In this document: piece by piece, positions 27,101 to 35,108 of the stretch
Layout of the letters: every line of letters starts with the position of its first letter
How positions within the stretch are numbered: position 1 is the first letter of the stretch
Source of the DNA: Micromonospora sp. NBC_01796
GTDB taxonomy: Bacteria > Actinomycetota > Actinomycetes > Mycobacteriales > Micromonosporaceae
Reading direction: 5' to 3'
Length of the DNA stretch: 64,000 bases
Assembly: GCF_035917455.1 (NCBI RefSeq)
Contig: NZ_CP109078.1
Location: 3,906,001-3,970,000 of the forward strand
Notes under the pieces: model-generated
What the model was told of the DNA's origin: nothing
The model's database searches: none
What the model saw: only the letters and a program-made list of their open reading frames with translations
Made by a program: the position numbers and the translations under genes

Positions 27101-27537
27101 GACTGCTCGACATCGACGAGTTGCCCGGAGCGGCCGACGAGGACGCCGCGCCGGACGAGGCGCTGGTCGAGTTGCAGCAGCGGTTCCTGGCCAGCGAGTG
27201 GGCGGACCGGATGCCGGCCGAGGTGGAGGTGCCATTTGCCACAGTGGTCGCCGGGGTGGTGGTCCGGGGCCGGATGGACGCGGTGTTCAGCGGGCCGGGT
27301 AGCCGTTTCGACGTGATCGACTGGAAGACCGGCCGGGAGCCGGTGGGTGCGGCGGCGGACGCGGCAGCGGTGCAGTTGGCCGCGTACCGGCTGGCCTGGG
27401 CGGAACTGGCCGGGGTGCCGTTGGAGCAGGTACGGGCCGCTTTCCACTACGTACGCGAGGGCACCACCGTGCGCCCGGTCGACCTGCTCGACGCGGACGG
27501 TCTGGCGGCGCTGATCACCGCACTGCCGGTGGCTTGA
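24100..27537 (+). CDS. adnB: AdnB-like subunit: UvrD-type helicase with RecB nuclease domain
   Basis: A 1145-aa partner of AdnA. TTG 24100 overlaps the adnA stop (TTGA) with GGAGAG at 24089-24094 upstream, so translation is coupled. Walker A AGAGSGKTET near residue 60, Walker B LLDEYQDTSHAQ, ATP-motif AHAAKGLEWD, then a RecB-type nuclease: GTAFHAWLEQ, RGRMDAVF and VIDWKTGREP. Unlike AdnA it lacks the Fe-S cysteine set. In mycobacteria both subunits carry a nuclease, and AdnB is the lead motor; the same division is expected here from the domains. Confidence 0.93.
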   Translation: MSQSSLFAATAPTPSRRADAGPRYTPFELAKLLRMDHAPTREQAAIIAAPVEPLLVVAGAGSGKTETMAARVVWLVANGYVQPEQVLGLTFTRKAAGELAHRIRTRLDQLVRRLGRDGRDPEGDQLGGEPTVATYHSYAARIVTEHGLRAGYEPSTRLLTEASRWQLADLLVRTYDGDMSDVDRMPSTITDAVLALAGELAEHLVTPDELSAWTGRFYAEVSSQPGKIYADVRKALKIQQIRLKLMPLVRAYDQRKDDFEAMDFGDQMARAARVARDHPEVGAIERERYRVVLLDEYQDTSHAQVVLLRALYGGGHPVTAVGDPCQSIYGWRGASAGTLNRFPTEFNHTGGRRARTLTLTTSWRNRPEILGVANGLAVPLRAAGAQVSELAAAMQVKDPIPGRTARGAAGGTVHCALLSTYEEEADWIADSLLAAWRGAARMPTALPEHIPVERRPTSAVLVRVRSQIPAIEAALRERGLPVEVVGLGGLLDTPEVRDVVCTLRVLADPTDGAALLRLLTGARWRIGPRDLVALHKRSRAIATARRELPRADGDAEPEISTDRLDDATLVEALADLGPAQLYSAEGYARLRAYGLELGLLRHRLDQSLPDLVADVERTIGLEVEVAVRAGTDGRGGDAGLARGHLDALGDVAARFSGDSTNASLSGFLAFLAAAEEEERGLAPGELEVMEGAVQIVTAHAAKGLEWDVVAVAGLTRGVWPGPVRNSDHYLLGLGVLPFPLRGDADGLPVLALDEVADQKGVMKALTTFTEQWRAHDEREERRLAYVAVTRPRRLLLCSGYWWGDGVKLARGPSVFLREVYDRCLTGDGYVIDAWAPEPAGDAVNPTTEVVLRAEWPADPLGGRRPAMADAAALVRQHMAADTGPPLPAATVDPPAERDAAEPAADPAGGREAEAAADPDLDRWRREADLLLAERAELAQRVGPIEVALPGHLSVSQLVALRRDPHALARTLRRPMPSRPDPYARRGTAFHAWLEQRFGAGRLLDIDELPGAADEDAAPDEALVELQQRFLASEWADRMPAEVEVPFATVVAGVVVRGRMDAVFSGPGSRFDVIDWKTGREPVGAAADAAAVQLAAYRLAWAELAGVPLEQVRAAFHYVREGTTVRPVDLLDADGLAALITALPVA

Positions 27538-27560
27538 TGGCTGTTCCGGCACGTACGTGC

Positions 27561-27762
27561 TAGGCTGACCAAGTTGCAGTTTTGGTTCCCAGAGACTCTG
27601 TGTGCGCCTGCGGGATTGTAACCCAGGCGCTCTTTGTTATGTCCGGAGTTCTCCGGGCGGGGCGACCAGGGGGCGACACCGATCCGCGCCTGCCGGGCGC
27701 GGGCGATTCTCTTCGGCCCGCAAAAGTGCGGGACCGATCGTTCCGTCAAGGAGACGAAACAA
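27561..27762 (+). promoter_or_regulatory. cspA promoter and structured 5' leader
   Basis: A -10 element TAGGCT at 27561-27566 is followed by about 190 bases of non-coding leader with four hairpins: GCGCCTG/CAGGCGC (27604-27630, followed by TCTTTGTTATG), CCGGAG/CTCCGG (27643-27656), CCGCGCC/GGCGCGG (27684-27702) and CCCGCA/TGCGGG (27717-27732). The first resembles a terminator. The SD AAGGAG (27748-27753) lies in a small loop flanked by GTTCCGTC and GACGAAAC. Long structured leaders of csp genes act as thermosensors elsewhere. Confidence 0.6.
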
Positions 27763-27966
27763 ATGGCAATTGGCACCGTCAAGTGGTTCAACGCTGACAA
27801 GGGCTTCGGCTTCATCACCCCGGACGGCGGCGGCGCCGACGTCTTCGCCCACTTCTCGGCGATCCAGTCCTCCGGCTACCGGAGCCTGGACGAGAACCAG
27901 CGGGTCGAGTTCGAGGTGACCCAGGGCCAGAAGGGCCCGCAGGCCGAGAACATCCGGCTGATCTGA
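27763..27966 (+). CDS. cspA: Cold-shock protein (CspA family)
   Basis: A 67-aa single-domain cold-shock protein, an RNA chaperone that melts RNA structure. RNP1 (GFGFIT) and RNP2-like (DVFAHFS) motifs bracket the OB-fold strands; begins [26 protein letters not shown], 9 bases before the ATG. It sits behind a long structured leader, and the DEAD-box helicase gene follows within 200 bp, making a cold-shock pair. Confidence 0.96.
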   Translation: MAIGTVKWFNADKGFGFITPDGGGADVFAHFSAIQSSGYRSLDENQRVEFEVTQGQKGPQAENIRLI

Positions 27967-28106
27967 ACCCAGTTACACCCCACTGCGCCCGCCGGGCGCG
28001 GTGACGTGACCGGCCCGCGCCTTGCTGGCGCGGGCCGGCCCCGCGTATTACCCATCGGTTCGTGCTTGCGATCGCTGGTGGAGCCCTTCACGGCTCCCGG
28101 CGGCCA

Positions 28107-28155
28107 GTGCCCCACGGGCACCTTCCTCGACACGTGCCGCCCTTGAGGAAGGTGC
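28107..28155 (+). promoter_or_regulatory. Shine-Dalgarno-sequestering hairpin with alternative structure
   Basis: GCACCTTCCTC (28118-28128) pairs perfectly with GAGGAAGGTGC (28145-28155) across a 16-nt loop. The second arm contains the Shine-Dalgarno sequence of the DEAD-box gene (start 28161). An alternative hairpin GTGCCC (28107-28112) and GGGCAC (28116-28121) shares GCAC with the first and would free the SD. A small upstream hairpin GGAGCC/GGCTCC (28080-28097) also exists. This is the layout of a translational switch. Confidence 0.65.
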
Positions 28156-28160
28156 TATCC

Positions 28161-29465
28161 ATGACTCATGCCATCGCGTCGTTCACCGACGCCCTCGCCC
28201 CCGCGCTGCGTTCCGCGCTGGTGGCGAACGGCATCACCGAGCCTTTCCCGATCCAGTCCGCCACGCTGCCCGACTCGCTCGCAGGTCGGGACGTACTCGG
28301 TCGGGGCCGCACCGGATCGGGCAAGACGCTCGCGTTCGGGCTTCCGCTTCTTTCCCGTACCGCCGGTCGCCGGGCCCGCCCCGGTCAGCCGCTGGCCCTG
28401 GTCCTGGTGCCGACCCGCGAGCTGGCCCAGCAGGTGACCACCGCGCTCGCCCCGTACGCCCGCGCGGTCAACCTGCGCTGCGTCACCGTGGTCGGCGGCC
28501 TCTCGCTGCAGCGCCAGGCCGACGCCCTGCGCGCCGGTGCCGAGGTGGTCATCGCCACGCCGGGTCGGCTCGCCGACCTGACCAACCGGGGTGACTGCCG
28601 GCTCGACCAGGTCACCATCACCGTGCTCGACGAGGCCGACCAGATGGCCGACATGGGGTTCCTGCCCCAGGTCACCCGGCTGCTGGAGCAGGTCGCGCCG
28701 AACGGGCAGCGGATGCTCTTCTCCGCCACCCTGGACCGGGGCGTCGACCGGCTGGTCCGCCGGTTCCTGACCGACCCGGTGTCGCACTCGGTGGATCCGG
28801 GGACCGCCACGGTTACCGCGATGACCCACCACGTGCTGCACCTCGACGCGGCCGACAAGGCCGCCACCACGACCCAGATCGCCGCCCGTGAGGGCCGGAC
28901 GATCCTGTTCACCGGTACGAAGCACCGCGCCGACCGGCTGGCCCGGCAACTCCTGGCCAGTGGCGTACGCGCCGCGGCGCTGCACGGGGGCAAGTCGCAG
29001 CCGCAGCGGACCCGGGTGCTGGAGCAGTTCCGCAACGGCCAGGTGACCGCGCTGGTCGCCACCGACGTGGCGGCCCGTGGCATCCACGTCGACGGGCTGG
29101 ACCTGGTGGTGAACGTGGACCCGCCGACGGAGGCGAAGGACTACCTGCACCGGGGCGGTCGTACCGCGCGGGCCGGCGAGTCCGGTGCCGTCGTGACGCT
29201 GGTCACTCCCGACCAGCGCCGGGACATGGCCCGGTTGATGGCCACCGCCGGGATCCGTCCGGAGTCGGCGCAGGTCCGGCCGGGTGACGCGGAGCTGGTC
29301 CGGGTGACCGGTGCTCGCGTACCGTCCGGCGTACCGGTCACGGTCGTCGCGCCGAAGCCCGCCCAGGCTCCCAACCAGGCCGGCGGCGCGTCGCCCCGGG
29401 CGCAGCACCGTGGCTCGGGTCGTACCCGTCGCCCGCGCCGCCCCGCCGCTCCCCGCGCCGTCTGA
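28161..29465 (+). CDS. DEAD-box RNA helicase (cold-shock type)
   Basis: A 434-aa ATP-dependent RNA helicase: GRTGSGKT (motif I, near residue 53), PTRELAQQ (Ia), TPGRL, LDEADQMADMGF (motif II, near 157), SATLD (III), and C-terminal VATDVAARGIHVDGL plus HRGGRTARAGESG (motif VI). A basic Arg/Pro-rich tail (GSGRTRRPRRPAAPRAV) is an RNA-binding extension typical of CsdA/RhlE-like proteins. ATG 28161 with SD GAGGAAGG. The leader carries a hairpin that hides the SD (see 28107-28155). Next to cspA, so a role in RNA unwinding at low temperature or stress is likely. Confidence 0.95.
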   Translation: MTHAIASFTDALAPALRSALVANGITEPFPIQSATLPDSLAGRDVLGRGRTGSGKTLAFGLPLLSRTAGRRARPGQPLALVLVPTRELAQQVTTALAPYARAVNLRCVTVVGGLSLQRQADALRAGAEVVIATPGRLADLTNRGDCRLDQVTITVLDEADQMADMGFLPQVTRLLEQVAPNGQRMLFSATLDRGVDRLVRRFLTDPVSHSVDPGTATVTAMTHHVLHLDAADKAATTTQIAAREGRTILFTGTKHRADRLARQLLASGVRAAALHGGKSQPQRTRVLEQFRNGQVTALVATDVAARGIHVDGLDLVVNVDPPTEAKDYLHRGGRTARAGESGAVVTLVTPDQRRDMARLMATAGIRPESAQVRPGDAELVRVTGARVPSGVPVTVVAPKPAQAPNQAGGASPRAQHRGSGRTRRPRRPAAPRAV

Positions 29466-29718
29466 TCCACCCCCTCCGCCCTTCTGCTTCCTCCCCGCTT
29501 CCCCGCTCGTCGTTCCAGGGTGAATGGTTGCCCTAGAAGATCCACAAGCCCCCTTCTGTCCGGATCGGCGGAGGGGGTGGGCGAGGGGGCGGGGGTGGGA
29601 AGCCGATCGGGTCATCGGATTGCGTCCGATGGATGACTGCGATGTGTCCGGTCATGGGTGATCCTGTTCCCTGGGGAGCTGGCGGGCTGGTCGACGGGTT
29701 CCCGATGGGGAGGTCGTC

Positions 29719-29928
29719 ATGATCTTGACTGCCGGACCGGGGGCGGTACGAGAAATCCTCGTTGTGCTCGCGGTTGCCCTCAGTGGACTTCTCCTCGCCC
29801 TGATCGCCGCCTTCACCCCCTGGTACGACGCACCGGCCGGGCCCAGCCGTCCACACGTGGTCGAGTTGCAGGCCCCACCGCCCCGCGCCGCCGACACCGT
29901 CGAGCCGAACCTCGTCGGCTCCGGTTGA
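29719..29928 (+). CDS. Small membrane protein (69 aa), unrecognised
   Basis: Short protein with one strong transmembrane helix (about residues 10-31, EILVVLAVALSGLLLALIAAF) followed by TPWYDAP and a Pro-rich hydrophilic tail. RBS GGGGAGG sits right before ATG 29719. A short hairpin with arms CATCGGA (29613-29619) and TCCGATG (29625-29631) lies upstream. No family recognised; the strong RBS and hydrophobic profile support a real gene. Confidence 0.65.
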   Translation: MILTAGPGAVREILVVLAVALSGLLLALIAAFTPWYDAPAGPSRPHVVELQAPPPRAADTVEPNLVGSG

Positions 29929-30034
29929 ACTGAGACGGTTTGCCCGGACTCGACGTGTGGCCCGGATCCGAAAGTGACCGTCAGCCGTGAGGGCTGGTCG
30001 GCGACACGTCGGATGCTGGTGTTGACTAGAGCAG

Positions 30035-30916
30035 ATGCCTCCCGCGATGCCACCCGAGCCGCCGTCCCGGCCCACGCCGGGTACGGCATGGGCGGCCGGC
30101 CCGGTGACCCGGCTCGGTGGCCCGCCCGTCGGGGATCCGTCCCCTGTGGCGCCGCCGGCACCGGTCGGGCGCGAACGGTACCGCCTCTGGTGGTTCGCCG
30201 GAGCGGCCGGTGCGGTCCTGGTCACCGGCCTGGCGGTGGTGCTGGTGATGACCCTCGGCTCGGATCCGCACCTGTTCGGTGACGACTTCTCCGCCCCGGC
30301 CGACACCCGGCCGCCACTGGCCCGGATGTGCCCACCATCCACCGCATCACCGCAGGCCGCGCCGTCACCGCCGGCAACCGTGGTGCCGGCGGTGGGGCCG
30401 CGTACGGTCGACGAGGAGGCGGGCATCTCCTACACCGAGTACGGGGCACCCTGGCTGCCGTGGGACACCGAGTGGAACGCGGGCATGCTCGAGGTGCCGT
30501 ACCGGGTGGGGCAGCACTTCGTCACCGAGTCGGCGTACGACGGTTTCAGTGACTACCATGCGTCGATCCTCTCCGCCGCCGTGCCGGCCGCCGAGAACGA
30601 CGCCCTCACCTTCGACCTGGAGTGCGTCGGCCGGCAGGTGGCCGCCGACGTGCGGGCCGAGTACTACCCGCAGCCGAGCCGGATGGAACTGCTCCGCGAC
30701 GAACGGACCCTGCTCGGTGGTCGGCCCGCCTGGGTGACCGTGTTCCGGCTGCACTTCAGCCGGCCGGGGCTCAAGGCGACCGACGAGTTGGCCGCGGTCG
30801 CCTGCATCGACGTCGGCCGGGCCACCGCCGCGGTCTTCTACGTCTCCATTCCGGGCACCCACCGCGAGCTTGACTGGGTGGTCGACGACGCGCTCGCGTC
30901 GGTCCGCCCGATCTGA
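30035..30916 (+). CDS. Membrane-anchored protein with extracytoplasmic C-terminal domain, unrecognised
   Basis: A 293-aa protein: a proline-rich cytoplasmic N-terminus (1-45), one transmembrane helix (about 51-73, WWFAGAAGAVLVTGLAVVLV), a Pro/Ala linker (86-120), then a globular domain (about 125-293) with Trp-rich start WLPWDTEWN and conserved-looking YHASIL and VTVFRLHF segments. Resembles actinobacterial membrane-anchored proteins of unknown function with an outside sensing or binding domain. Preceded by GTTGACTAGAGC just before the ATG. Confidence 0.7.
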   Translation: MPPAMPPEPPSRPTPGTAWAAGPVTRLGGPPVGDPSPVAPPAPVGRERYRLWWFAGAAGAVLVTGLAVVLVMTLGSDPHLFGDDFSAPADTRPPLARMCPPSTASPQAAPSPPATVVPAVGPRTVDEEAGISYTEYGAPWLPWDTEWNAGMLEVPYRVGQHFVTESAYDGFSDYHASILSAAVPAAENDALTFDLECVGRQVAADVRAEYYPQPSRMELLRDERTLLGGRPAWVTVFRLHFSRPGLKATDELAAVACIDVGRATAAVFYVSIPGTHRELDWVVDDALASVRPI

Positions 30917-31067
30917 CGCCACGCCGACACCGAACTGCGCCGAAACGGTCGGGGCGGGTGGTCGTCCTGGGTACGGTTCTTCCGTCGGTGCCGTCCGGAG
31001 TGTCCCGCATTCGTCCTCCGGATCCCGCCGAATTTGTCACGACCGCTAGCGGGCGAGGTCGTTGATC

Positions 31068-31086
31068 TCCTACTTTCTGCATAGGA
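31068..31086. promoter_or_regulatory. TCCTA-n9-TAGGA dyad upstream of the flavoprotein gene
   Basis: Inverted repeat with a 9-nt centre lying 31 bp before the start at 31117, overlapping a promoter-like TAGGAT. The same TAGGA motif occurs before the SsuD-like gene, suggesting a common regulator of the two neighbouring genes. Confidence 0.35.
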
Positions 31087-31116
31087 TTTTCCAGATCAAC
31101 ATCGAGGGGCGGCGGG

Positions 31117-32505
31117 ATGAGCCGGACGGTGCTGGTGGTGGGTGGTGGCTGTAGCGGCGTGCTGGTCAGCCGGGAACTCCTGCGGCACACCGCCGCCTCG
31201 GTGACGATGGTCGATCCGGCCGCGTCCCCCGGCACCGGAGTGGCGTACGGGCCGGCGGCCCAGCCGTGGCACCTGCTCAACTCACCCGCCGGGACGATGA
31301 GCGCCGACCCGGACGCGCCCGGCGACTTCGTCGACTGGTGTCGGGTCCGCCGCCCGGCCGTCGCCGCCGGTGACTTCATGCCCCGGAGCTGGTACGGCGA
31401 CTACCTGCGGGACGTACTCGGCGCGGTCGGGCGGGACGCGCCGGGTCGGCTGCGGATCGTCCGGGACCGGGTACGCCGGATCGTCGACACCGGTGGGCGG
31501 GTGCGCGCCGAACTCGAATCCGGCGAGTGGCTCTCCGCCGACCGGACCGTACTCGCGATCGGGGCCCCTGCCTCGGCGGACCCGGCGCAGCGGTGGCCGG
31601 CCTCGGGTGCGCGGGGATCGGGTTACGTGCGCGACCCGTGGTTGCCCGGCGCACTGGACACGGTCCCGCCCGACCAGCCGGTACTGCTGGTCGGCACCGG
31701 CCTCACCGCGGTCGACGTGGCGCTGAGCCTGGATGCCGCCGGCCACCGGGGCCCGATGGTCGCCGTCTCCCGGCACGGGCTGCTGCCGAACGCCCAGCAC
31801 CGGCCGGGCCCGCCGGCACCGGTCCCGACCGTGCTGCCGCAGGCGCCCGAGTCGCTGCGTCGGCTGGTCCGCCAGGTTCGTGCCCTGGTCGAGGCGGGTG
31901 CCGACTGGCGGGCCGTGGTCGATGGGCTGCGTCCCCGGCTGGACACCTACTGGGCCGGGTTCTCGTCGGCGGACCGGGACCGGTTCCTGCGGCACCTGGC
32001 CCGGCACTGGGAGGTGCACCGGCACCGGATGGCCCCGGAGATCGCCGACGAGGTGGGGCGGCTGCGGGACACCGGCCGGCTGGCCGTACGGGCGGCCGTG
32101 GTGGAGGCGATCGAGCCGAGGTCGGAGGGCGGACTGAACGTACGGCTCGGGCACCGTGCCCCGATGCCGGGCGCCGACAACCGTCTCGACGGGTACGGCG
32201 CGGTGGTCAACTGCACCGGTCCGGGTCGGCTGCCCGCCTCGGCGGACCCCCTGGTACGGCAGTTGCTGGCCGACGGTCTCGCCCGCCCGGGGCCGTACGG
32301 GCTCGGGCTGGACGTGGACCACGCCGGTGCGGTCCTGGGGCGCGACGGTACGCCCACCGCCCCGCTCTGGACCCTCGGTTCACCGCGCCGGGGCCGGCTC
32401 TGGGAGACCACCGCCGTACCGGAGATCCGTGGCCAGGCCAGGGGCATCGCGTACCGGTTCGCCGCCCTCGACGGGGTGACCAGCCCACTCGTCGCCACCG
32501 CCTGA
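31117..32505 (+). CDS. FAD/NAD(P)-binding oxidoreductase (COG4529-like)
   Basis: A 462-aa flavoprotein-like protein of the NAD_binding_9/COG4529 family. Visible motifs: Rossmann GGGCSGV, the family motif SPGTGVAYG, then WHLLNSPAGTMS and DFVDWCR, and a second nucleotide-binding segment LLVGTGLTAVDVAL. Start ATG 31117 with GAGGGGCGGCGGG upstream. The SsuD-like monooxygenase gene follows 152 bp later and both carry TAGGA elements upstream, so a link to organosulfur use is possible. The reaction is unknown. Confidence 0.85.
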   Translation: MSRTVLVVGGGCSGVLVSRELLRHTAASVTMVDPAASPGTGVAYGPAAQPWHLLNSPAGTMSADPDAPGDFVDWCRVRRPAVAAGDFMPRSWYGDYLRDVLGAVGRDAPGRLRIVRDRVRRIVDTGGRVRAELESGEWLSADRTVLAIGAPASADPAQRWPASGARGSGYVRDPWLPGALDTVPPDQPVLLVGTGLTAVDVALSLDAAGHRGPMVAVSRHGLLPNAQHRPGPPAPVPTVLPQAPESLRRLVRQVRALVEAGADWRAVVDGLRPRLDTYWAGFSSADRDRFLRHLARHWEVHRHRMAPEIADEVGRLRDTGRLAVRAAVVEAIEPRSEGGLNVRLGHRAPMPGADNRLDGYGAVVNCTGPGRLPASADPLVRQLLADGLARPGPYGLGLDVDHAGAVLGRDGTPTAPLWTLGSPRRGRLWETTAVPEIRGQARGIAYRFAALDGVTSPLVATA

Positions 32506-32581
32506 CGCGCGGATCGCCGATCACCGCACGCCGGATCGAGCCCCGTCTGTCCGGCAGCACGAATGCCTCTGGACAAGATCC

Positions 32582-32611
32582 CTATCTAACTAGTAGGACT
32601 TACGGAGATAG
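32582..32611. promoter_or_regulatory. CTATCT...AGATAG element with TAGTAGGACTTACGG core
   Basis: A 6-bp inverted repeat (32582-32587 and 32606-32611) frames TAGTAGGACTTACGG, 46 bp before the SsuD-like start. The TAGGA core resembles that upstream of the COG4529 gene. Candidate operator for a sulfur-related regulator (inference). Confidence 0.35.
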
Positions 32612-32657
32612 AGATCCGATCCACCGAGCGCGCCCCGGCGCGGGAGGCGAGCAGACC

Positions 32658-33788
32658 GTGACCTTCCACTGGTTCCTCCCCACCTCCGGCGACGGTCACC
32701 AGGTGGGTGCCGCGACCGTACGGGCCGGGGCCGCCCGGCACGACCGGGTGGCGAGCGTGGACTACCTGAGCCGGGTGGCCAGGGCCGCCGAGGAGTCCGG
32801 CTTCACCGCGGCACTGACCCCGGTCGGCTCCGGGTGCCCCGACCCCTGGATCGTCTGCGCCGCCGTCGCCCGGCACACCACCCGGCTGCGGCTACTGGTC
32901 GCGGTCCGGGCCGGGTTCGCCCTGCCGACCCTGCTCGCCCAGCAGGCCGAGGCGTTCCAGGCGATCTCCGACGGTCGGCTGGCGATCAACATCGTCACCG
33001 GCGGCGACCCGGCCGAGCAGCGGGCGTACGGCGACTTCCTCGACCACGACGCCCGCTACGCCCGGACCGCCGAGGCCCTGGAGGTGCTCCGGCTGGCCTG
33101 GCAGGGTACGCCGTTCGACTACTCCGGCGAGCACTACCGGATCGAGCGCGGCGGCCTGTCCACCCCGCTGGCCGAGCCGCCGCCGATCTACTTCGGGGGA
33201 GCCTCCCCGGCCGCCGAGGCGGTGGCCGCCCGGCTCGCCGACGTGTACCTGATGTGGGGCGAGCCGCCGACCGCGATCGGCGAACGGGTCGCCCGGATCC
33301 GCCGGCTCGCCGCCGAACACGGCCGGGTGCTCCGTACCGGTCTGCGGTTGCACGTCATCGCCCGGGAGAGCGCGGACGAGGCGTGGGCCGAGGCCGACCG
33401 GCTGCTCGCCGGGATGGACCCGTCCCGGATCACCGCCGCGCAGGCCCGGTTCGCCCGGATGGACTCGGTCGGCCAGGCCCGGATGGCCGCGCTCAACGCC
33501 GGCACCACCGACGGGCTCACCATCGCACCGAACCTCTGGGCCGGGGTCGGCCTGGTCCGCGAGGGCGCCGGGACCGCGCTCGTCGGCAGCTACGCCGAGG
33601 TCGCCGCCCGGCTCGACGAGTACGCCGCGCTCGGCGTCGACGAGTTCGTCCTCTCCGCCTGGCCACACCTGGAGGAGGCGTACCGGGTCGGCCGGGAGGT
33701 GCTTCCGCTCACCCGCATCGGCGCGGCGGTCGATCCGCTGTCCCCGGTCGGGGCAACGGCGCCGCACGCGGGTGTGGGGACGCGCTAG
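32658..33788 (+). CDS. ssuD: FMNH2-dependent alkanesulfonate monooxygenase-like (LLM flavoprotein)
   Basis: A 376-aa luciferase-like monooxygenase matching the length and key regions of SsuD, which releases sulfite from alkanesulfonates with FMNH2 and O2. Begins MTFHWFLPTSGDGH (SsuD-typical), with EESGFTAALTPVGSGCPDPW, INIVTGGDPAEQRAYGD and EPPPIYFGGASPAAEAVAA. GTG 32658 with GGGAGG upstream. No ssuABC transporter or ssuE reductase is in the window, and a close relative (e.g. dimethylsulfone monooxygenase) is not excluded. Confidence 0.83.
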   Translation: MTFHWFLPTSGDGHQVGAATVRAGAARHDRVASVDYLSRVARAAEESGFTAALTPVGSGCPDPWIVCAAVARHTTRLRLLVAVRAGFALPTLLAQQAEAFQAISDGRLAINIVTGGDPAEQRAYGDFLDHDARYARTAEALEVLRLAWQGTPFDYSGEHYRIERGGLSTPLAEPPPIYFGGASPAAEAVAARLADVYLMWGEPPTAIGERVARIRRLAAEHGRVLRTGLRLHVIARESADEAWAEADRLLAGMDPSRITAAQARFARMDSVGQARMAALNAGTTDGLTIAPNLWAGVGLVREGAGTALVGSYAEVAARLDEYAALGVDEFVLSAWPHLEEAYRVGREVLPLTRIGAAVDPLSPVGATAPHAGVGTR

Positions 33789-33797
33789 GGTCGGGTC

Positions 33798-35108
33798 GTG
33801 GCGGCGCGGAGATCAAAGATTCCAGCAACGAAGTATCCGGTCGAGCGGTTCACCCTCGACAACGGTCTGCGGGTGGTGCTGACCCAGGACCGCAGCGCCC
33901 CGGTGATCGGTGTGGCGGTCGTCTACGACGTCGGCATCCGATCCGAACCCGAGGGCCGGACCGGCTTCGCCCACCTCTTCGAGCACCTGATGTTCCAGGG
34001 CTCGGCGAACCTGGAGAAGCTGGCCCACTTCAGGTACGTGCAGGGCGCCGGCGGCACGTTCAACGGCTCCACCCACCTCGACTACACCGACTACTTCGAG
34101 ACGTTGCCCAGCAACGCCCTCGAACGCGCCCTCTTCCTCGAGGCCGACCGGATGCGCGGTCCCCGGCTGACCGAGGAGAACCTGCGCAACCAGGTCGACG
34201 TGGTCAAGGAGGAGATCCGGGTCAACGTCCTCAACCGCCCGTACGGCGGTTTCCCCTGGCTGCGGCTGCCGCCGATCATGTTCGACACCTTCGCGAACGC
34301 GCACGACGGCTACGGCTCCTTCGACGACCTGGAGAGCGTCACCGTCGACGAGGCGGCCGAGTTCTTCGACCGTTACTACGCCTGCGGCAACGCCGTACTC
34401 GCGATCGGCGGGGACCTGGACGTGGCGCAGACCCGGGAACTGGTCGCCCGGCACTTCGACTCCGTACCGGCGCGACCGGCGCCGATCCGGCCCGACTTCG
34501 CCGAGCCGGACCTGACCGCCGAGCGGCGGCAGTCGTACTCGGACCGGTTGGCGCCGCTGCCCGCGGTCGCGGCGGCGTGGCGGGTGCCGGACCCGGTCGC
34601 CGACCTGGCCGGTTACCTGCCGTACGTGGTGCTGGCCGAGGTCCTGACCGACGGCGACGCCTCCCGGCTGGTCGAGCGGCTGGTCCTCCGCGACCGTACG
34701 GTCACCAGCATCGGCGGCTACCTGGGCTTCATGGGTGAGCCGTTCGGCGTACGGGACCCCACCGCGCTGCTGGTGGAGGCACACCTGCCGCCCGGCGGTG
34801 ACGTGGAGAAGGTGCTGCGCACCATCGACGAGGAGACGTCCCGGATCGCGGTGGACGGGCTGGTCGACGGCGAGTTGGCCCGTACCCAGGCCCGGATGGC
34901 GACGCACCTGCTGCGGGGGACCGACGCGGTGCTCGGCCGGGCGTTGCAGATGGCCGTGCTCGAACAGCAGCGCGGCGCCCCCGAACTGATCAACGACCTG
35001 CCCCGGCTGCTCGGCGAGGTCACCGAGGAGCAGGTACGGGCAGCCGCCGCGACCCTGCGTCCGGAGCGTCGGGCGGCCGTCGAGGTCATCCCCGGAGGAG
35101 CGAAGTGA
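33798..35108 (+). CDS. M16 zinc peptidase, catalytic subunit
   Basis: A 436-aa pitrilysin-family (M16) peptidase with the inverted zinc motif HLFEH (residues 59-63) and the downstream Glu region VVKEEIRVNV. GTG 33798 follows TAGGGT (33786-33791) by 6 bases, so it is likely leaderless. Its C-terminal half lacks the Arg/Tyr pair region normally written SSRLxxxxREkxGLaY; that pair is in the next gene. The two genes overlap (GTGA), as expected for a heterodimer in which one subunit carries the zinc site and the other the substrate-holding residues. Confidence 0.92.
   Translation: MAARRSKIPATKYPVERFTLDNGLRVVLTQDRSAPVIGVAVVYDVGIRSEPEGRTGFAHLFEHLMFQGSANLEKLAHFRYVQGAGGTFNGSTHLDYTDYFETLPSNALERALFLEADRMRGPRLTEENLRNQVDVVKEEIRVNVLNRPYGGFPWLRLPPIMFDTFANAHDGYGSFDDLESVTVDEAAEFFDRYYACGNAVLAIGGDLDVAQTRELVARHFDSVPARPAPIRPDFAEPDLTAERRQSYSDRLAPLPAVAAAWRVPDPVADLAGYLPYVVLAEVLTDGDASRLVERLVLRDRTVTSIGGYLGFMGEPFGVRDPTALLVEAHLPPGGDVEKVLRTIDEETSRIAVDGLVDGELARTQARMATHLLRGTDAVLGRALQMAVLEQQRGAPELINDLPRLLGEVTEEQVRAAAATLRPERRAAVEVIPGGAK

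Noticed and set aside
20930-27552. Long minus-strand frames opposite adnA and adnB
   Set aside because: They arise from codon bias, and both plus-strand genes have full helicase and nuclease motifs.
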